A model generated the notes under the pieces. That model saw only the letters and a program-made list of their open reading frames with translations, was not told where the DNA came from and ran no database searches. From the NCBI RefSeq assembly GCF_000003815.2, contig NC_049995.1, forward strand, positions 10,848,227 through 10,912,226: a stretch of DNA of 64,000 nucleotides. Direction: 5' to 3'. This DNA is from Branchiostoma floridae. Taxonomy: Eukaryota; Chordata; Leptocardii; Amphioxiformes; Branchiostomatidae. This document shows, piece by piece, positions 10,901-23,500 of this stretch (its first letter is position 1; the number at the start of each line of letters is the position of its first letter). The position numbers were made by a program, and so were the translations under genes.

Positions 10901-13016
10901 GTTACAGGTGTGATAGAGGTGTGTTACAGGTGTGCCGTACCTGTGATACTCCCTCCATGCCTGTTCCTCACATGTCCCAGAGCAGTACTGTACGTACTGG
11001 CAGCCCCTGCATGGGTGTGGCACCAGGACAGGTGTGACACAGGTGTGACAGTGGGTGGAGTGATGCTTCTGGAGTAACACTGCTGCATACGGCTGCTCAA
11101 CAATCAACACTGATCCTGGAAGTGAAAGGAAAATACATTGTAATCTTCACACATGGCTTTCCCTTGCACCTAAAAATCTCATTAAATTTACAAAAGAGAA
11201 AGTATGAAGAAGCAGATTTATCATTAGCTGTTAGCTTTGGTTCCCTGCATAAGCACCTAACACACAAGTTTTGTACCGTAGGTACTACAAGCTACATAAG
11301 ATGTAAGGTTTGATCCTCTCATATCTGGGTGGACTCTTGCTTTTTTTGGCTCTCTCCTTAAATATGAGACCACTGGAAATTATGTCCTATCTAAAAGAAC
11401 ATCTCTAACTGAAGACTTACTGAAGCTATTTACTCATTTTGACCTGAGTCAAGTGAGAAAAAAAGGCCTAGGTATTAAGTATGAGGTTAAAACGCCAGAA
11501 CCTGTTACTACCCGGGGGTAGTTAGAATTTTAATTAAGAGCCTCAGGATTCTAGGAAACTTATCTACAAGACAAACTTGTCACCTATGAATTTAAACTTA
11601 CGATAGACTTACCTGGTTCAAAAGCCTTCTGTGCCACCAACATCCTCCCTTTGTCTTCCTCTTCTCTCATTTCAACTCCACCTGAGGCATGTGCCACCTG
11701 CTGACTCTCTCCATACTGCAGCTTGGGAACTTTTACCTCTTCTGCACTTTCTTCTCCTTCTTTCCCTTCTTCCTGTTTTGAGATATTCCTTCCTGCCAAC
11801 TTCAGTTCTTTTCTCATCGCTTCCTTCCTATCTTCTGGAATATCTGCTTTTTCAATTGCTTCTAAAGTTCCCTTAACTTCTTTCTTTGCATCATCTTTTT
11901 TGCCAAGTTTGAAAAGTGCTTGCACTTTCCTATGCAAAAGTTTGTACTGCAAATTTTCAGGATACCCAGAATCTATGGATGCTTGAATATCCTGCAAGCA
12001 CAGTTTGTATTCTTGTAAATGAAACAAAACTGCTGATCTATTCGCAAGAGCAAGGCTAAGACATTCGGTCCCATTGTCATCATTCACATGTGTTACAGGG
12101 CTATAGGAGATACTGTCTGTATAGAGAGTGAATGCCTCTTGGAATTTCTGTGCCTTGTAGGCTGCGTTGCCTTTGTCTCGGAGGTGGTTGGCCTTTTCGG
12201 TAGACTTGCCCACCTTCCCTTTAAGACTCTGTAGTTTCTCGATTAGTTTGGTCAGGGTGTCGCCATCCCAGCAGTCCAACGCGAGGCAGAATCTGTGGAA
12301 AAGGCGGATGAAAAACAACTCGTAAAATGGTTGTCTGGACTACTCTCCAAGCAGAGGTTAGGCTCCGGTTGCTTTTTTAACGTCTTTTTAGTCGTTTTAT
12401 CCGGCTTTCTATTGTCATTTTTCTTGAAGTACGCCAGCCAAGCCTGCTCGATAAAAACGACTAAAAAACGTTTAAAAAACAGCCGGAGCCTAACCTTTGG
12501 AGAGTAGTCTGGACCTTTTCTAAATAAGACTTTACCACTACACACACACGAGTGTGCATGCATGCACATGGGAGCATGCACACACTAACATTCACTGAGA
12601 CATTTGCACACACACACACAAACACACACACACAAACACACACACACACACATAACGTTACACACACACACACCCTTCCCTGCCTCTATTAATTTGATGT
12701 CAGATTTTGAAGGAGGGTAAAAATTGCAAAACAATTACTGTACAACAAAAGGATGAAGTAGAGCAAGTAAACATGAGCTATCATCAAATAGGGAGAGGAT
12801 AAAAATTATATGGCAATTCATAGTATTCATGTTAGTAATAAATAACTAATAACTAATAAAATTTGACATGTGGTTTTTCTCCCAAATCCCAACCAGACAC
12901 ACCCCTTACTTTGCTCGTTCTTCGTCGCTCTCCAGACGGCTAAACTCAGGCAGACGGCGTCCCAGCTCCTTCTTACAGGACTCCTGGAACAGCTTCCACC
13001 GTTCTGATGTCGCCAT
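4967..13016 (-). CDS. SMYD4: SMYD4, SET and MYND domain-containing protein 4 (putative lysine methyltransferase)
   Basis: Seven coding exons join in phase: 12910-13016, 11613-12292, 10941-11115, 6922-7778, 6420-6535, 5998-6125 and 4967-5567, giving 887 residues (human SMYD4 is about 800). Order: N-terminal TPR helices (residues ~60-190, with DKGNAAYKAQKFQEA); a MYND zinc finger at ~285-324 (ligands C285, C288, C298, C301, C307, C311, H320, C324); the SET core with LLNHSCRPN and GEELLHCYGP; a post-SET Cys cluster (SCSCDAC) and a second CxxC pair; and a C-terminal TPR-like region (VELAHELHKLAQLQFNG). Exon 4 carries an acidic Ser/Thr-rich insert (~360-480) built of imperfect repeats around MESPxTAxKPSDQ, absent from vertebrates as I recall them. 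The start is in exon 1 (MATSERWKLF), close to the divergent opo promoter. Family members methylate lysines and act in heart and muscle development; the substrate here is unknown. Confidence 0.93.
8182..8851. repeat. Left terminal unit of the composite element
   Basis: Ends cggtgcacacc / ggtgtgtgcaccg. The right side abuts TTAATTAA and the left side TTAC. It contains an 87-codon open frame (from 8592) present identically in the other unit; I see no protein family in it and do not call it a gene. Confidence 0.85.
8852..9980. other. Internal segment of the composite element, non-coding
   Basis: About 1.1 kb with no ORF above about 60 codons. It contains a G-rich tract at about 9800-9828, two perfect tgacgtca CRE-like sites near 9032 and 9208, and no recognisable protein or RNA. 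It is not similar to the flanking MYND array. Confidence 0.5.
9981..10650. repeat. Right terminal unit of the composite element
   Basis: Same sequence as 8182-8851, with TTAA on both sides. The lack of visible differences between the two units points to a recent origin or to sequence conversion. Confidence 0.85.
12347..12516. mobile_element. Short inverted-repeat element (MITE-like) in SMYD4 intron 1
   Basis: Arms of about 65 bases, imperfectly complementary: gtctggactactctcc... on the left and ...ggagagtagtctggac on the right, with ggttaggctccgg and cggagcctaacc inside. The loop is about 40 bases. No coding capacity and no clear target duplication. Confidence 0.7.
12600..12673. repeat. (CA)n microsatellite
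   Basis: Interrupted CA dinucleotide array in SMYD4 intron 1. The apparent Cys/Val-rich ORF on the minus strand is only this repeat translated. Confidence 0.9.
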
Positions 13017-14571
13017 GCTCTAAAACATGGAAGCTTTAGGCTTAAAAAAACCTTCAATCTCCTTCATTGATTCCCGCGCCTGACTAGCTAAGATAACCTA
13101 TGACCTAAGTCATACCACTAAAAACATGGGGAGATTTGTGAAACATATTTTGTCACTATATCAATCTATCTGTAATTACGAATTCATATTTTGAAATCCA
13201 TACTTATCTACAGTAGGCTTTTAATGTATTGTATTAAATTTTGTTTCATTATTGATGCATCATATTACTTATATAGAAAATTTAATATTGAACATCCCTT
13301 CGTAAATGGTATGGTCTAATTGCCCTGATGACCCTATTGACGTCACTGTTTCTGGGGAGATCTAACAATATGGCGGCGGCCTGATACCAGATTATTTCTT
13401 CAAGAAGGAAGCAACTCGAAAAATAAGGTTTGTGGCTTTCTATTTCACACATTTCTTCTAAAAACTTTGTAAAAAGCATCCTGAACTATTGTAGAACTGG
13501 CAGAAAGTCTTCTATTGTATGTAGCTTTCTTCCGTTTAACAGAAAATCGTATCGAAGTTGTGTAGTTGTTTGGTTTGCAGTGCATCGATTTAAACTATGT
13601 GATCATTGGACCGAATCGGTTTTGCTAGCTAAGTTACGACGTAGACAAAGTTATTTCAAAGTAAAAGATAGAGTTTCTTGATCTTTTTACGTAACCTTCT
13701 GTAAGGGAATGCTTTGTTTTGATAGCAGCATAGTCGCTGTTTTTGACGCGACACCAAAAGTTCTGTCAACCAATTTCTTTCACACCTGTAAATTAAAAGT
13801 AATTTATTTATTGCCCAAATTGCACGGATGAATTGCGACCAACTAGCTATAAAAGGATTGGGGAGGGGAGCAACAATCAAAACAAATTACTAATTAGCAT
13901 TTGCGCCACAAAAGAAAGCCTTGGAAATTCATGAGAACCTGGAGATAAAATCTAACATTTGCAGAAGACTTGGGCTAACAAAAATTCAGACTGATTATTT
14001 TGCAGAAGTAGAAAAGGAGGCTTTTGCGGCGATTGGAACTTGGGGTAGAAACAGTAGCACAGTAGTCTTACTTTTGTGATTTTGTAATTTGTGTTACATG
14101 TTATGTACTGTGTAAGATTAAAGTTAGTAAGAATGTAGAATGAGACCATCAAAATGTTGCTGTAAGTCACACCAATGTAGTTTCTCAGCAGAAACCATGT
14201 AAATAAAACCACTGCAATGTACATTAAATAAGAGAAACAACAGTTTACGATGAAACTTTTTAAAAATGATCTTTTAGCAAAACAATGTTGTATGGATTGT
14301 TTTCTGTATGTATACTAGTATCTCCCTTTATCTGTATTTTTCTACTATTAGTATTACTCAGGGTTTTTTAATTGAAGAATGCACCGTTTCAAAATTGGAA
14401 AAGTGTTGCACGTTGTTGCAAAAGTACAGTCAAACATATAGGAAGAGGGTCAGATCTCAACTTTGCCATGCCGTGCCATGAATGCAGAAGAACATGGTCT
14501 TTTGTAGCTTGGAATTTTGTTTTACAACATTGCGTTTTCCCCACACAGCAGTTCAACTGTCAGCTGTAGCC
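13017..14571. promoter_or_regulatory. Divergent promoter and 5' UTR region between SMYD4 (minus) and opo (plus)
   Basis: The two start codons are 1.56 kb apart and point away from each other. A perfect CRE (tgacgtca) lies at 13338-13345 and a YY1-like aatatggcggcggc at 13367-13380, a usual arrangement near a TATA-less start site. A donor-like aataag|gtttgt near 13427 and the acceptor ccccacacag near 14548 suggest a non-coding first exon of opo spliced to the exon with the ATG at 14572. No TATA box is evident. The rest of the interval shows no coding exon. Confidence 0.5.
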
Positions 14572-17500
14572 ATGGAGGCTGAACCACCCCCACCACCAGA
14601 GGGAGCACCTTCCAAGCAGGTAAAGAAAAGTTGATGAGATTTTGAGCCTACAGATTCAGCCGCAATATTACAATCTTACATTATGTGTTGTCAGAGATGG
14701 AATATAGAATTGGACCATCAAAATGCCACACCAATATACTTTCTTAGTTAGTTCTCAGATTAATCATATTGTCTCCATTTTTTCCTGATTGAAAAAAATC
14801 TTGTACAGTTGTGGCCAGTCTTGGCCCTTACCGTAGACCTTAGATTGTTTCACTACAACTACTATGATAATCACTTCACTATGTATTATGATGATATTTG
14901 AAAGCAGACAAAAATACAAGAAAGTTTGCACACGTTTTTTTCAATGAACATTTGCTACTTAGTCTTCAGTAAGCTGAGTTTGATGAGTGTTTCAGAATGT
15001 CATATTTCTCAATGTTATGAAACTTTCAGGGGAAAAAGGGAAGAAGGCAAGGAAGTCAGGATGAATCCAGGGTATGCTGTGTGTGCTGGAGTGAACATGA
15101 TTAACCTGTGAAATGTCAAATTTGCCTAACCCTGCTTTTGCTTTGCAGTATAGTTAATGTCTTAGATGTAAAACTTTACTGGCTTTACTTTAGTGCTGTG
15201 TGTAGCATGTTACTGTATGTACAACAAGTTTGAATTCAGGTATATTATTTGACATATCATAATGAATTATAGAATAGTCTTCAATAGAGGCTTGGACTTC
15301 TTAACTGTAACTAATACAAAAAATGTATTGTTTTTATTCTTATCGACTTTCTACTCTTCTTTAAGCTTGCTTGTTTGGTGTGTGCTTTCTCGAATTGACT
15401 TTTATTAACATTTTATCTAATGCAGTGTTCAAAAATTGGACAGAAAATATCAAGGGCTGACATATTGCTTTGGAAAAATTTTGACATGCATTTTTTTTAC
15501 CTTGTGTCTTCTTTACTTTTCTACCATCAGAAAGCCAAGAAGAAAGGGAAGAAGATGAAGAAAAGAGACTCTGAGTTGTCTCAGCTAGCAGAAGTTGTGG
15601 TTGACAAACCCTCTACAACAGAGGGGGACAAACCATCTGTAGCTGGAGTGGAGGGAGGAAACCCAGCCACCACACAGCCAGAAGGGGACAGTCCAACTGT
15701 AGCTGGGGAGGGGTCGCCAACAGAAGCAATAGGGGACAGCAATGCTGTGCTGCAAGGGCAGGGAGAGAGTCCAGTTGAACAGCCAGAGGTTAGTACTAGA
15801 AATTTATTATTTACCTCTATGAAGGCAGAGATATTTGGTCTGTTTGTTTGTTTTGGTGTGTGTTTAATTTTGTACTGGGTCCAAGTTTGTTCCAGGGCTG
15901 AGTTGAAACTAAAGACTGGCAGGATGCAAAGGTTGACCTGAACTGCATCCAAATTTCTTTAGCAGGCTGGCAAGAAGTGATTGATGGCACATGGCTAAAA
16001 GTCAGGAACCCAAGGATAATAAATGTGCCAGAGATTGGAGCATGTATACTAGTACTGTAATGTGTGAAATACAATATTTCACAATATGAAGTACTAAAAT
16101 TCAGATGTTTTCAGTGTCGCCAAGCTTGCAGTTGAAGCAATGTTCAGGAGTTGAACATAGTGAAAATTCTGACACCTGTTTGAATATTAGTATAACAAGT
16201 CAAGCTGGTGTGTTATGCCGAACGGCGGTTACACTGGCTATATAGATACTTGCTATACAGAAACAGGCAAACAACGAAAACTAACAAATACTAAACTTCT
16301 ATCAAACAGGAACCTCAACAGTCACCAGGAGATGGAGAAGCGGGAGTTGCCATGGCAACCACAGCTAAGGATGATGGGACACCGGTGGCCAGTCCTGAGC
16401 AGAAAGGAGAGGGGGAGGAAAAGAATCCTGAAGGTAATGTTTGATATACATGGCTTAAACTACTATTGACTGCTTGCAAAATAACACCTACTACTTCTTG
16501 CACAACTGTGTGTGCAATTGCACAACTGTGTGTGCAAGTTAGCAATATTAAGCAGATATCCAATATAAGTATGAAAAGTGCCATTGGTTAATAACCTCCA
16601 AAGAATATTGGACAGTCACTGTACAAATCCCAGTATCGTCCAAAGTAGCCAATTACCACTGGTCTGCTGACACAGGAGGGACAGGGAGAAATATTTCACA
16701 CCTGGCATTGTCAAATTCTGGCTGTTGAATTTATGCAATTTTTATTGCAATAAATACTTGTAAGGGAAATCTTTGTCAAGATTCTGTTTAATAGTTAATC
16801 TTTTGCAGTAGAATGTTATATTTCATAATGCAGTAAAGCCATATAGTGATGAATAGTGCAATATTCTTGAAAAGAGAAAATCAAAATTTTGTTTAAATTC
16901 GTAAAGTTATGCTGAAAAATGACAAAGTTTAACATAACTCTGTTTAGTTGCAACAATTTTCTTCAATCAATGACTGTTTTGTAAAGGCACAGTACATACC
17001 TTCCAAATTGTCGATGTCTACCAGCACATCTTCGTCACGGGGAATGACCTAGTCTCAATTCTCGCGAGAGAACATGATTCCCGCAAGGAGGCGGGGGGAG
17101 GGGACAGATGACCCACGCAAGCCTGACCTAGTCTCGTGTTCGCTCACGAAAATTGAGACTAGCTCATTCCCTGTGACGAAGATGTGCTGGTAGACATCGA
17201 AAATTTGGGAGGTATGTACTGTACCTTTGCAAAACAGTCATTGATTGAAGAAAATTGTTGTAACTGTATGCTGCATATGTGACTGATGAACCTCTTTAAC
17301 GATAACTCTGTTTCCCTTCAGAGCCTGACAACGTCCGTGCAGACTCTAAGCTGGAGTGGTCAGGTGACCAGGCAAGCCTCAGGAAGGAGTTTGATAATGC
17401 TAACCAGCAGCGAGAGGAGGAAAAGGGAGGGGACACAGAAGCTGGGGACAAACCAAAGGTGTGCTCAACTTTCACTTACAACTGTATCTTACAAAAAGCA

Positions 17501-20500
17501 ATACTTTACGTCTGTATGCTAAAGCCAAGGAAAAATAATGTTGTGTGTCCCAACTCCCCAAAAATACTTGGATTCAGGGCTCAGTCTCAAGCTTTGATTT
17601 TTTTCTGAAGCTGAATAATCTCACTCATTGTTCGGAAATGCAGCATTTTTCCTAATTTGTATCTTAAATTTTGCTCAACCTGCATTAATAATTCGGCTTT
17701 TAATCTTGATTTCATTTTTTAATACTTTTAATAAGTATATATTACTTGATACAGATAAACACTGTTTATATGCATATGTATTGAGTTAGATGTTCAATTC
17801 ATTTTTATTTGCTGCAGCAGTCATTCATTTGCTTGTTCTGTTATCAATTCATTCATTCATCCATGCATTGATTTACTAACAAAGACATCATAATGTTTAT
17901 CAGTTCTTGACTTTTTCATTCTTTCATACCTTTGCTAAAATCACTTACGTTTCTACAAAAGCGGAAGAAATCTCGTAGAAAACACAGCAAGTCCAGACGG
18001 AGGAGTCGAGAGGCGAGGGTACGGCGTACGCGTGTGGCGTGATGTTAGGGGCCCTGAGCTCAGACATGACTTACTTGCAGTTATGACTAACATAAGGATT
18101 GTTTTTCTCGTGTTATGTGCTGTGCTTACATTGACAGAGGCAGTGTGATAAGCTAGTTTACAGTTTAAACTGCACATGCACAAGGACAAACTATGATGTG
18201 TGACGTGGTGGAACAGAGCTCAACCATGACTCATCCACAACATCAATCATTAATATAAGTTTCATACTAACATAATGATTGTTTTTTTCATACTGATTTA
18301 TGCTGTGCTTTGTCATTGACGGTGTGAACAAGCCAGTTCATAGTGTAAACTGCACATGCACAAGATCAAAGTTGAAGGCCCCTAACTTGTACATAAACTT
18401 GTGCAAACTAATCGCTTGTTACATGTCCAGATTTGTTTGTTTATGTCTCAGGGGCCTTCAACTTTTACCCACTATGCATCACACTCGGCATGTAAAGTTT
18501 AGATCTTGAACTGGCTTATTGTTTTGATTGGCCAGAATGTCCTTGATGGAGTGAGTGTTTTCGACTATTGACTAATCATATCTGAGAGTGACCAAATTTA
18601 CAAAAAAAAGAACGGAAGGTCCATACAAATGTACCCTCAGCAGCTGGTTCAGGGACTGAACACAGGCATGATCAAGTGTCTCGCAGTCCTCTGTTTTCGT
18701 GATGTCCTCCTGCAAAAAAATTTCTCAGAAAAAAACATAGTGACCTTAAGCTGCAGCAAAACAAACATAATATTCAAGAAAGAAAGATTGACTTTGGAAG
18801 CCATAAGAAACTGATCATGATTGCTGCAGTATTTGTGTGATCTGCTAGGCATGTCTGATTTAACTTGAGTTACTTTGTTGGAGTGTTGGAGCTGTTCCAT
18901 TTGCAAAAGTTTTTCTTACGTTTCTTTTCTTACCCTTCTCCTTTTTGTTGCAACTAATGCACATTTTCTCCCCCACTTTTCAATTTTGTTCAGCAAAACG
19001 AAATTAAGGATTTAAGTAACCCCGTTATAACCAGTTTTGGACAAGACTAGTCCTGCCAAACAGGGTATTTCTTTGTTTGTGACCACGTGGTGTTCTCACA
19101 ACCCCCATCAGGCCCCTGAGATCAGCGTGTCCACTCATGAGCCCTACGACTATGACTCGCGAGACTTCAGCAACATCGACCCCAAACAGTATGGGCTGGA
19201 GTTTGAGTCCGACGACGAAACATACGGTGAAAAAATCTCTATCTCTATACTATCAGTCTGTATTGTATCGGATCTAGTTATCCTTTACATTTGTAAAATG
19301 TACAATTAATTTTCTTTTCATTATTTTCTTTTCCATACCATGATCTGTGAATGGAGTAAGAATTGAAAACAAAAAATAGAATCTAACAGAAAATTATTTT
19401 AGAAATATTTTTTTTATTGTGCAAACCAAACTACAGTAACTGTTACTTCTTGCTTGATTGAAGATGTATAGCATAAAGCAAAACCACATTAGGATTACTT
19501 TCTCTCTAAATTTTCTCTCACATCTATTGATAGAAATTAGTTCCTTAGATTAACCGTACAATCTAAGCAAAACTTTGTACTTTAATATGTGCATAAGAGA
19601 AATTTCATACTTTTGAAAGCTGTCATATTGACTCATATTCATATTCAAAGAATAGTGCTTTATGACCTCTGACCTCCAAAAACACTCGCTTAATGTAATA
19701 ATTGTTAGAGATTTATAATATTCTCGGTATCTATATAATACATTTTCTGGCTTTATACAAATGTATGTTGACTCTAAAACATCAACGATTGCTGCCTTGA
19801 GAGTCAGTGTAATGTGCTTGTCACATTTTGCAAATAAATAAATGAATTCATACCCCCCCCCCCCCCAGCACCCCCCCAGTTTGACTCGGACCTGCCTGAC
19901 ATCTACCAGCTGATGGACACCCTGGAGGGGGGTGAGTCTGACCTGGAGGCTGACCACGAGCCCCCCTCTCTCTTCAGCAGACCTGAGCATGCCCAGACAT
20001 ACAGGTTAGGAAGAATACCCTTTTCGAAAAACAATGGATATTAGTTACCCCCCGGATTATGGTGAACTAGTGTTACAATTTCATTGAGTTAATGAGGGAG
20101 GTAAGGTGCAGATAAAATACAGCAGAGATTCAGATTTCATTGATTCGTGATTAATCTATCAACACATATCACTACGTATTACAATCTATGGTACATTCTC
20201 TTTTAGCAGTACAAGAGAGAGAAACGTAACAGTAATGCCAATACTGTAAAAAGCATCCCTTCCAAATTGATTCCCTTCCATTCACTTAGTTCCCTGTCAT
20301 ATTAATCATACGATCCTCAAACACTGATGGCATTTCTTGAATAGTCACACACACACATACATACAATCATGTAAAATTCAGCTCTCCTGTAACCAAAAAG
20401 ACGGTCAAGAACCATATGCAAATTAAAGTGTCCCCTTGTATACTAAGTAGTGCCCCACCGACGTTTCAGTAACCATCTGTTACCTTCCTCAGGGGAATTC

Positions 20501-23500
20501 TTACTGGTTCACATTGTACCGCAACATCAACTTCTTCAGAATGTGGTCCCAAATGTAACTGTCACTGAGTCTATACCCCCACCCCCTTATCACAGCTCAT
20601 GACTGGAGTAGATTTTCTTAACCATTCCAGTTTAAAAAGTCTCTTTATTCAGTGACATACCAACCTGATGAAACTATTCACTCAGATACTTTTGGTATCA
20701 AGAAACTATCCTGATGTTACGTTTGTGAAGGTTAGACATCCAGGAATCGTTACAATTGAAGACGAATAAATCTTTACTTCTGGATACTTTATTTTTATAC
20801 AGACGTTTCGGAAGGCGTCCGCCTTCCTTCCTCAGTGAAAAGAAAATGAAGACAAACAATTTCTTGAAACAAGGAATAATTCTTATGTTCTAAATAAACA
20901 AAAAAGGTAACGGCTAAGGTGTTCTAAAATAAACAACACAGGTAACTATAGAGGTGTTCTAACAATGTTCTAAACAAACAAAAAGGTAACTGACAAGGTT
21001 CTAGAATAATTCAAGCAAAGTAAAATGAACTAACAAGGAATACGATGGGTTGAGAACTGAGCTTTCTTGTACTGGGGATAATTTATTGAAGTGATTGATG
21101 GTTTTATTTATACACTTATCATGTTTTAATATCGTATTCCTTGTTAGTTCATTTTACTTTGCTTGAATTATTCTAGAACCTTGTCAGTTACCTTTTTGTT
21201 TGTTTAGAACATTGTTAGAACACCTCTATAGTTACCTGTGTTGTTTATTTTAGAACACCTTAGCCGTTACCTTTTTTGTTTATTTAGAACATAAGAATTA
21301 TTCCTTGTTTCAAGAAATTGTTTGTCTTCATTTTCTTTTCACTGAGGAAGGAAGGCGGACGCCTTCCGAAACGTCTGTATAAAAATAAAGTATCCAGAAG
21401 TAAAGATTTATTCGTCTTCAATTATCCTGATGTTACTAATGAAGATTGAATATTGATATTTATGCTTTTTTTATCACAGGAAAATCACAGAATTGAAGGT
21501 CCAGATGGAGGAGGAGCCGATCCCAGCCTACATCGATGAGTTTGAGAAAGATGTGGAGGATGACATGCTGCACATTGCCAGCATCTCATTGGAGGAAGTC
21601 CAGGTAAAGTTGGCTGTGATTGGTTCATCGAGTTGAGCCATGGGGTACATGCTGTTGCAATGTCAGTGAGTGATTGGAACATTTTCATTTAAACCTTCCT
21701 TGTGATTGGTTGATGAAAATGAGTTGGGAGGAATACTGTTAATAGATAGACTGAGTTTGAATTCAGAGTATCAAAATCAGAGGGAAATGGAGTTTAATTC
21801 AAGACAAGGAAAAACTAGAGATGGAATTACAAAATATTCATAAATTTTATAGGATGACAATAACATTTGGCATTTGCAAGTATATGATCATGATAAACAT
21901 CTTAATAACTTGTTTTACATGGCACTTGTTAATATCTATTTTAATGTTGATTGGCCAAGTGGCTTGGCTAGCAGAAATGAGATCTAGAAGTCATGAGTTT
22001 GATTCATGGCATTACTGTCTAGATGTTACTGTACATTGTATGTTCTCAGGAAAGGCACTTTACACAACTTTTCTCAGTCCCCCCCTTAATGTAAAAATGG
22101 GTAGTACTACCTGATTTCAGTTTGGGAGGTAAAAGGTGGTGGAAGGAGAAGGATGGGCTCAGCATTCTGCATACCATGCCATAGACATACAATGTAGTAC
22201 TAGATACGGCCGCGTGGCGCGTTGGTACACCAAATCCTTCGATCTCGAAAGTTAAGCAACGCACGGTCCGGACAGTACTTGGATGGGGGACCAAGCAAGG
22301 ACGTCCGGATTGCTGTAGCCTCACGAAGCTATGTACAAAATTGTCTTCCGAGAGGGACGTAAAATGGGGGTCCTGTGCTCGAGGAGGCATCTCGACCACG
22401 TTAAACAGCCTCATTGCCCACACTTTGGGTACCTACTGGCTGCAAAATACACCTGATATTATTATTATTATTAACAACCCACTGCCCCTACAGCCTCAAA
22501 AAAGATATGGTACTACCTGCCTTTCTTTTACTCTTTAAATGGTGTAGTCCTGAAAAGGTGGTCGAGTCTTGACTCTTGGTCTTTCATTTTCAGGAAGAGG
22601 AAAAACGACTGCGGGATGAGTACATCGCGTACCAGAAACAGGAGGCAGACCTGCACAGGGGCAGGCAGGAGGACCTGGCTAAACAGGCCGAGGGAGCCAA
22701 GAAACGCGTCTCCACCGTCAACAAGGACAAACTCAGGGAACTGAGGAAGAAAGAGGTCAGAAGGGAATCATCTTAGATTGTACAGTTAGACCTATACTAG
22801 TCACGACCTCTACATATAGGAGTCCTTGATAAGAACTGCTATACATTGTAAAACTCAGTTCAACAGGTCTGGAGACACACACCCAGTAGAAAAGGAGATA
22901 TCTCCTGTGTATATGCTCCCTTTTTTCCCTAGTCAGGGGTTTTTCTAAATATTTGCTTTACAGGATATTTGTCCAGCAGATTTCCTTATTGCCAGTTAGA
23001 GACTGTTACATGTACATTTTTTGCATTTCAATGTGTTTCTCTAGCCTGGTATACATACATTGGAATCACCATAGAAAAGTGTCCCAGTATGTGTCTAAGT
23101 CTGTATTACAGAGCGTTGCGAGAAAGAAGTATTATTTTGTGGATTTAAAAAGTCCTTGTAGATAGACTCTGCTGTGTCCCAAAAATAACCTCCAACCCTT
23201 CACCCCCAGGCTATGATGCTTCAGAAGGAGAGGCTGCTGCAGGACAGGCTGCACAAGGCCTTCAGGCAGTCTGAGAACCAGCTTATCTATGCACTGGACA
23301 AAAGGAAGGGGGAGGTCAAGGTAAGTGTCCTAAAGTGGCACAGAGATACCTCCAAGTAGACACGGAGTTTGGATTGTTTTCCACATGTTTGCATTCTGTC
23401 TTTTTCTAGTGTCTTTTTCTCTCAAATTTGCCTCTCTGTCAAGCTCAGAAGTATTATCTTTTACAGTAACAACTAAGTCTTCTATCATTGACTATTCAGT

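Larger units (their letters stand above)
7957..11115 (-). repeat. Tandem partial copies of SMYD4 MYND exon 3, linked by an ACACCTGT-type minisatellite
   Basis: The real exon is 10941-11115. Its 3' half and donor recur in the same orientation at about 10806-10895, 10664-10757, 8065-8150 and 7957-8035. Copies at 10806, 10664 and 8065 keep 'tatcacag|gtaagg', a good donor, and the reading CRGCQYVQYC or close variants. They lack the 5' half of the exon and its normal acceptor. Between them run units of 'acacctgt', which also occur inside the exon, where they encode HTCVTPV next to the zinc-binding Cys. The minisatellite therefore probably grew from exon sequence. The array is split by the composite element at 8182-10650. 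Confidence 0.85.

Noticed and set aside
11631..11986. Plus-strand Ser/Leu-rich ORFs
   Set aside because: They are shadows of SMYD4 exon 2 on the opposite strand.
21950..22020. Functional tRNA gene (also at 27550, 48565, 59330 and 59746)
   Set aside because: Box A and B resemblance without a complete cloverleaf; each continues into a repeated body.
22204..22473. Functional 5S rRNA gene
   Set aside because: Only the internal promoter blocks match; the 5' and 3' parts of 5S RNA are missing and an ATT tail follows.
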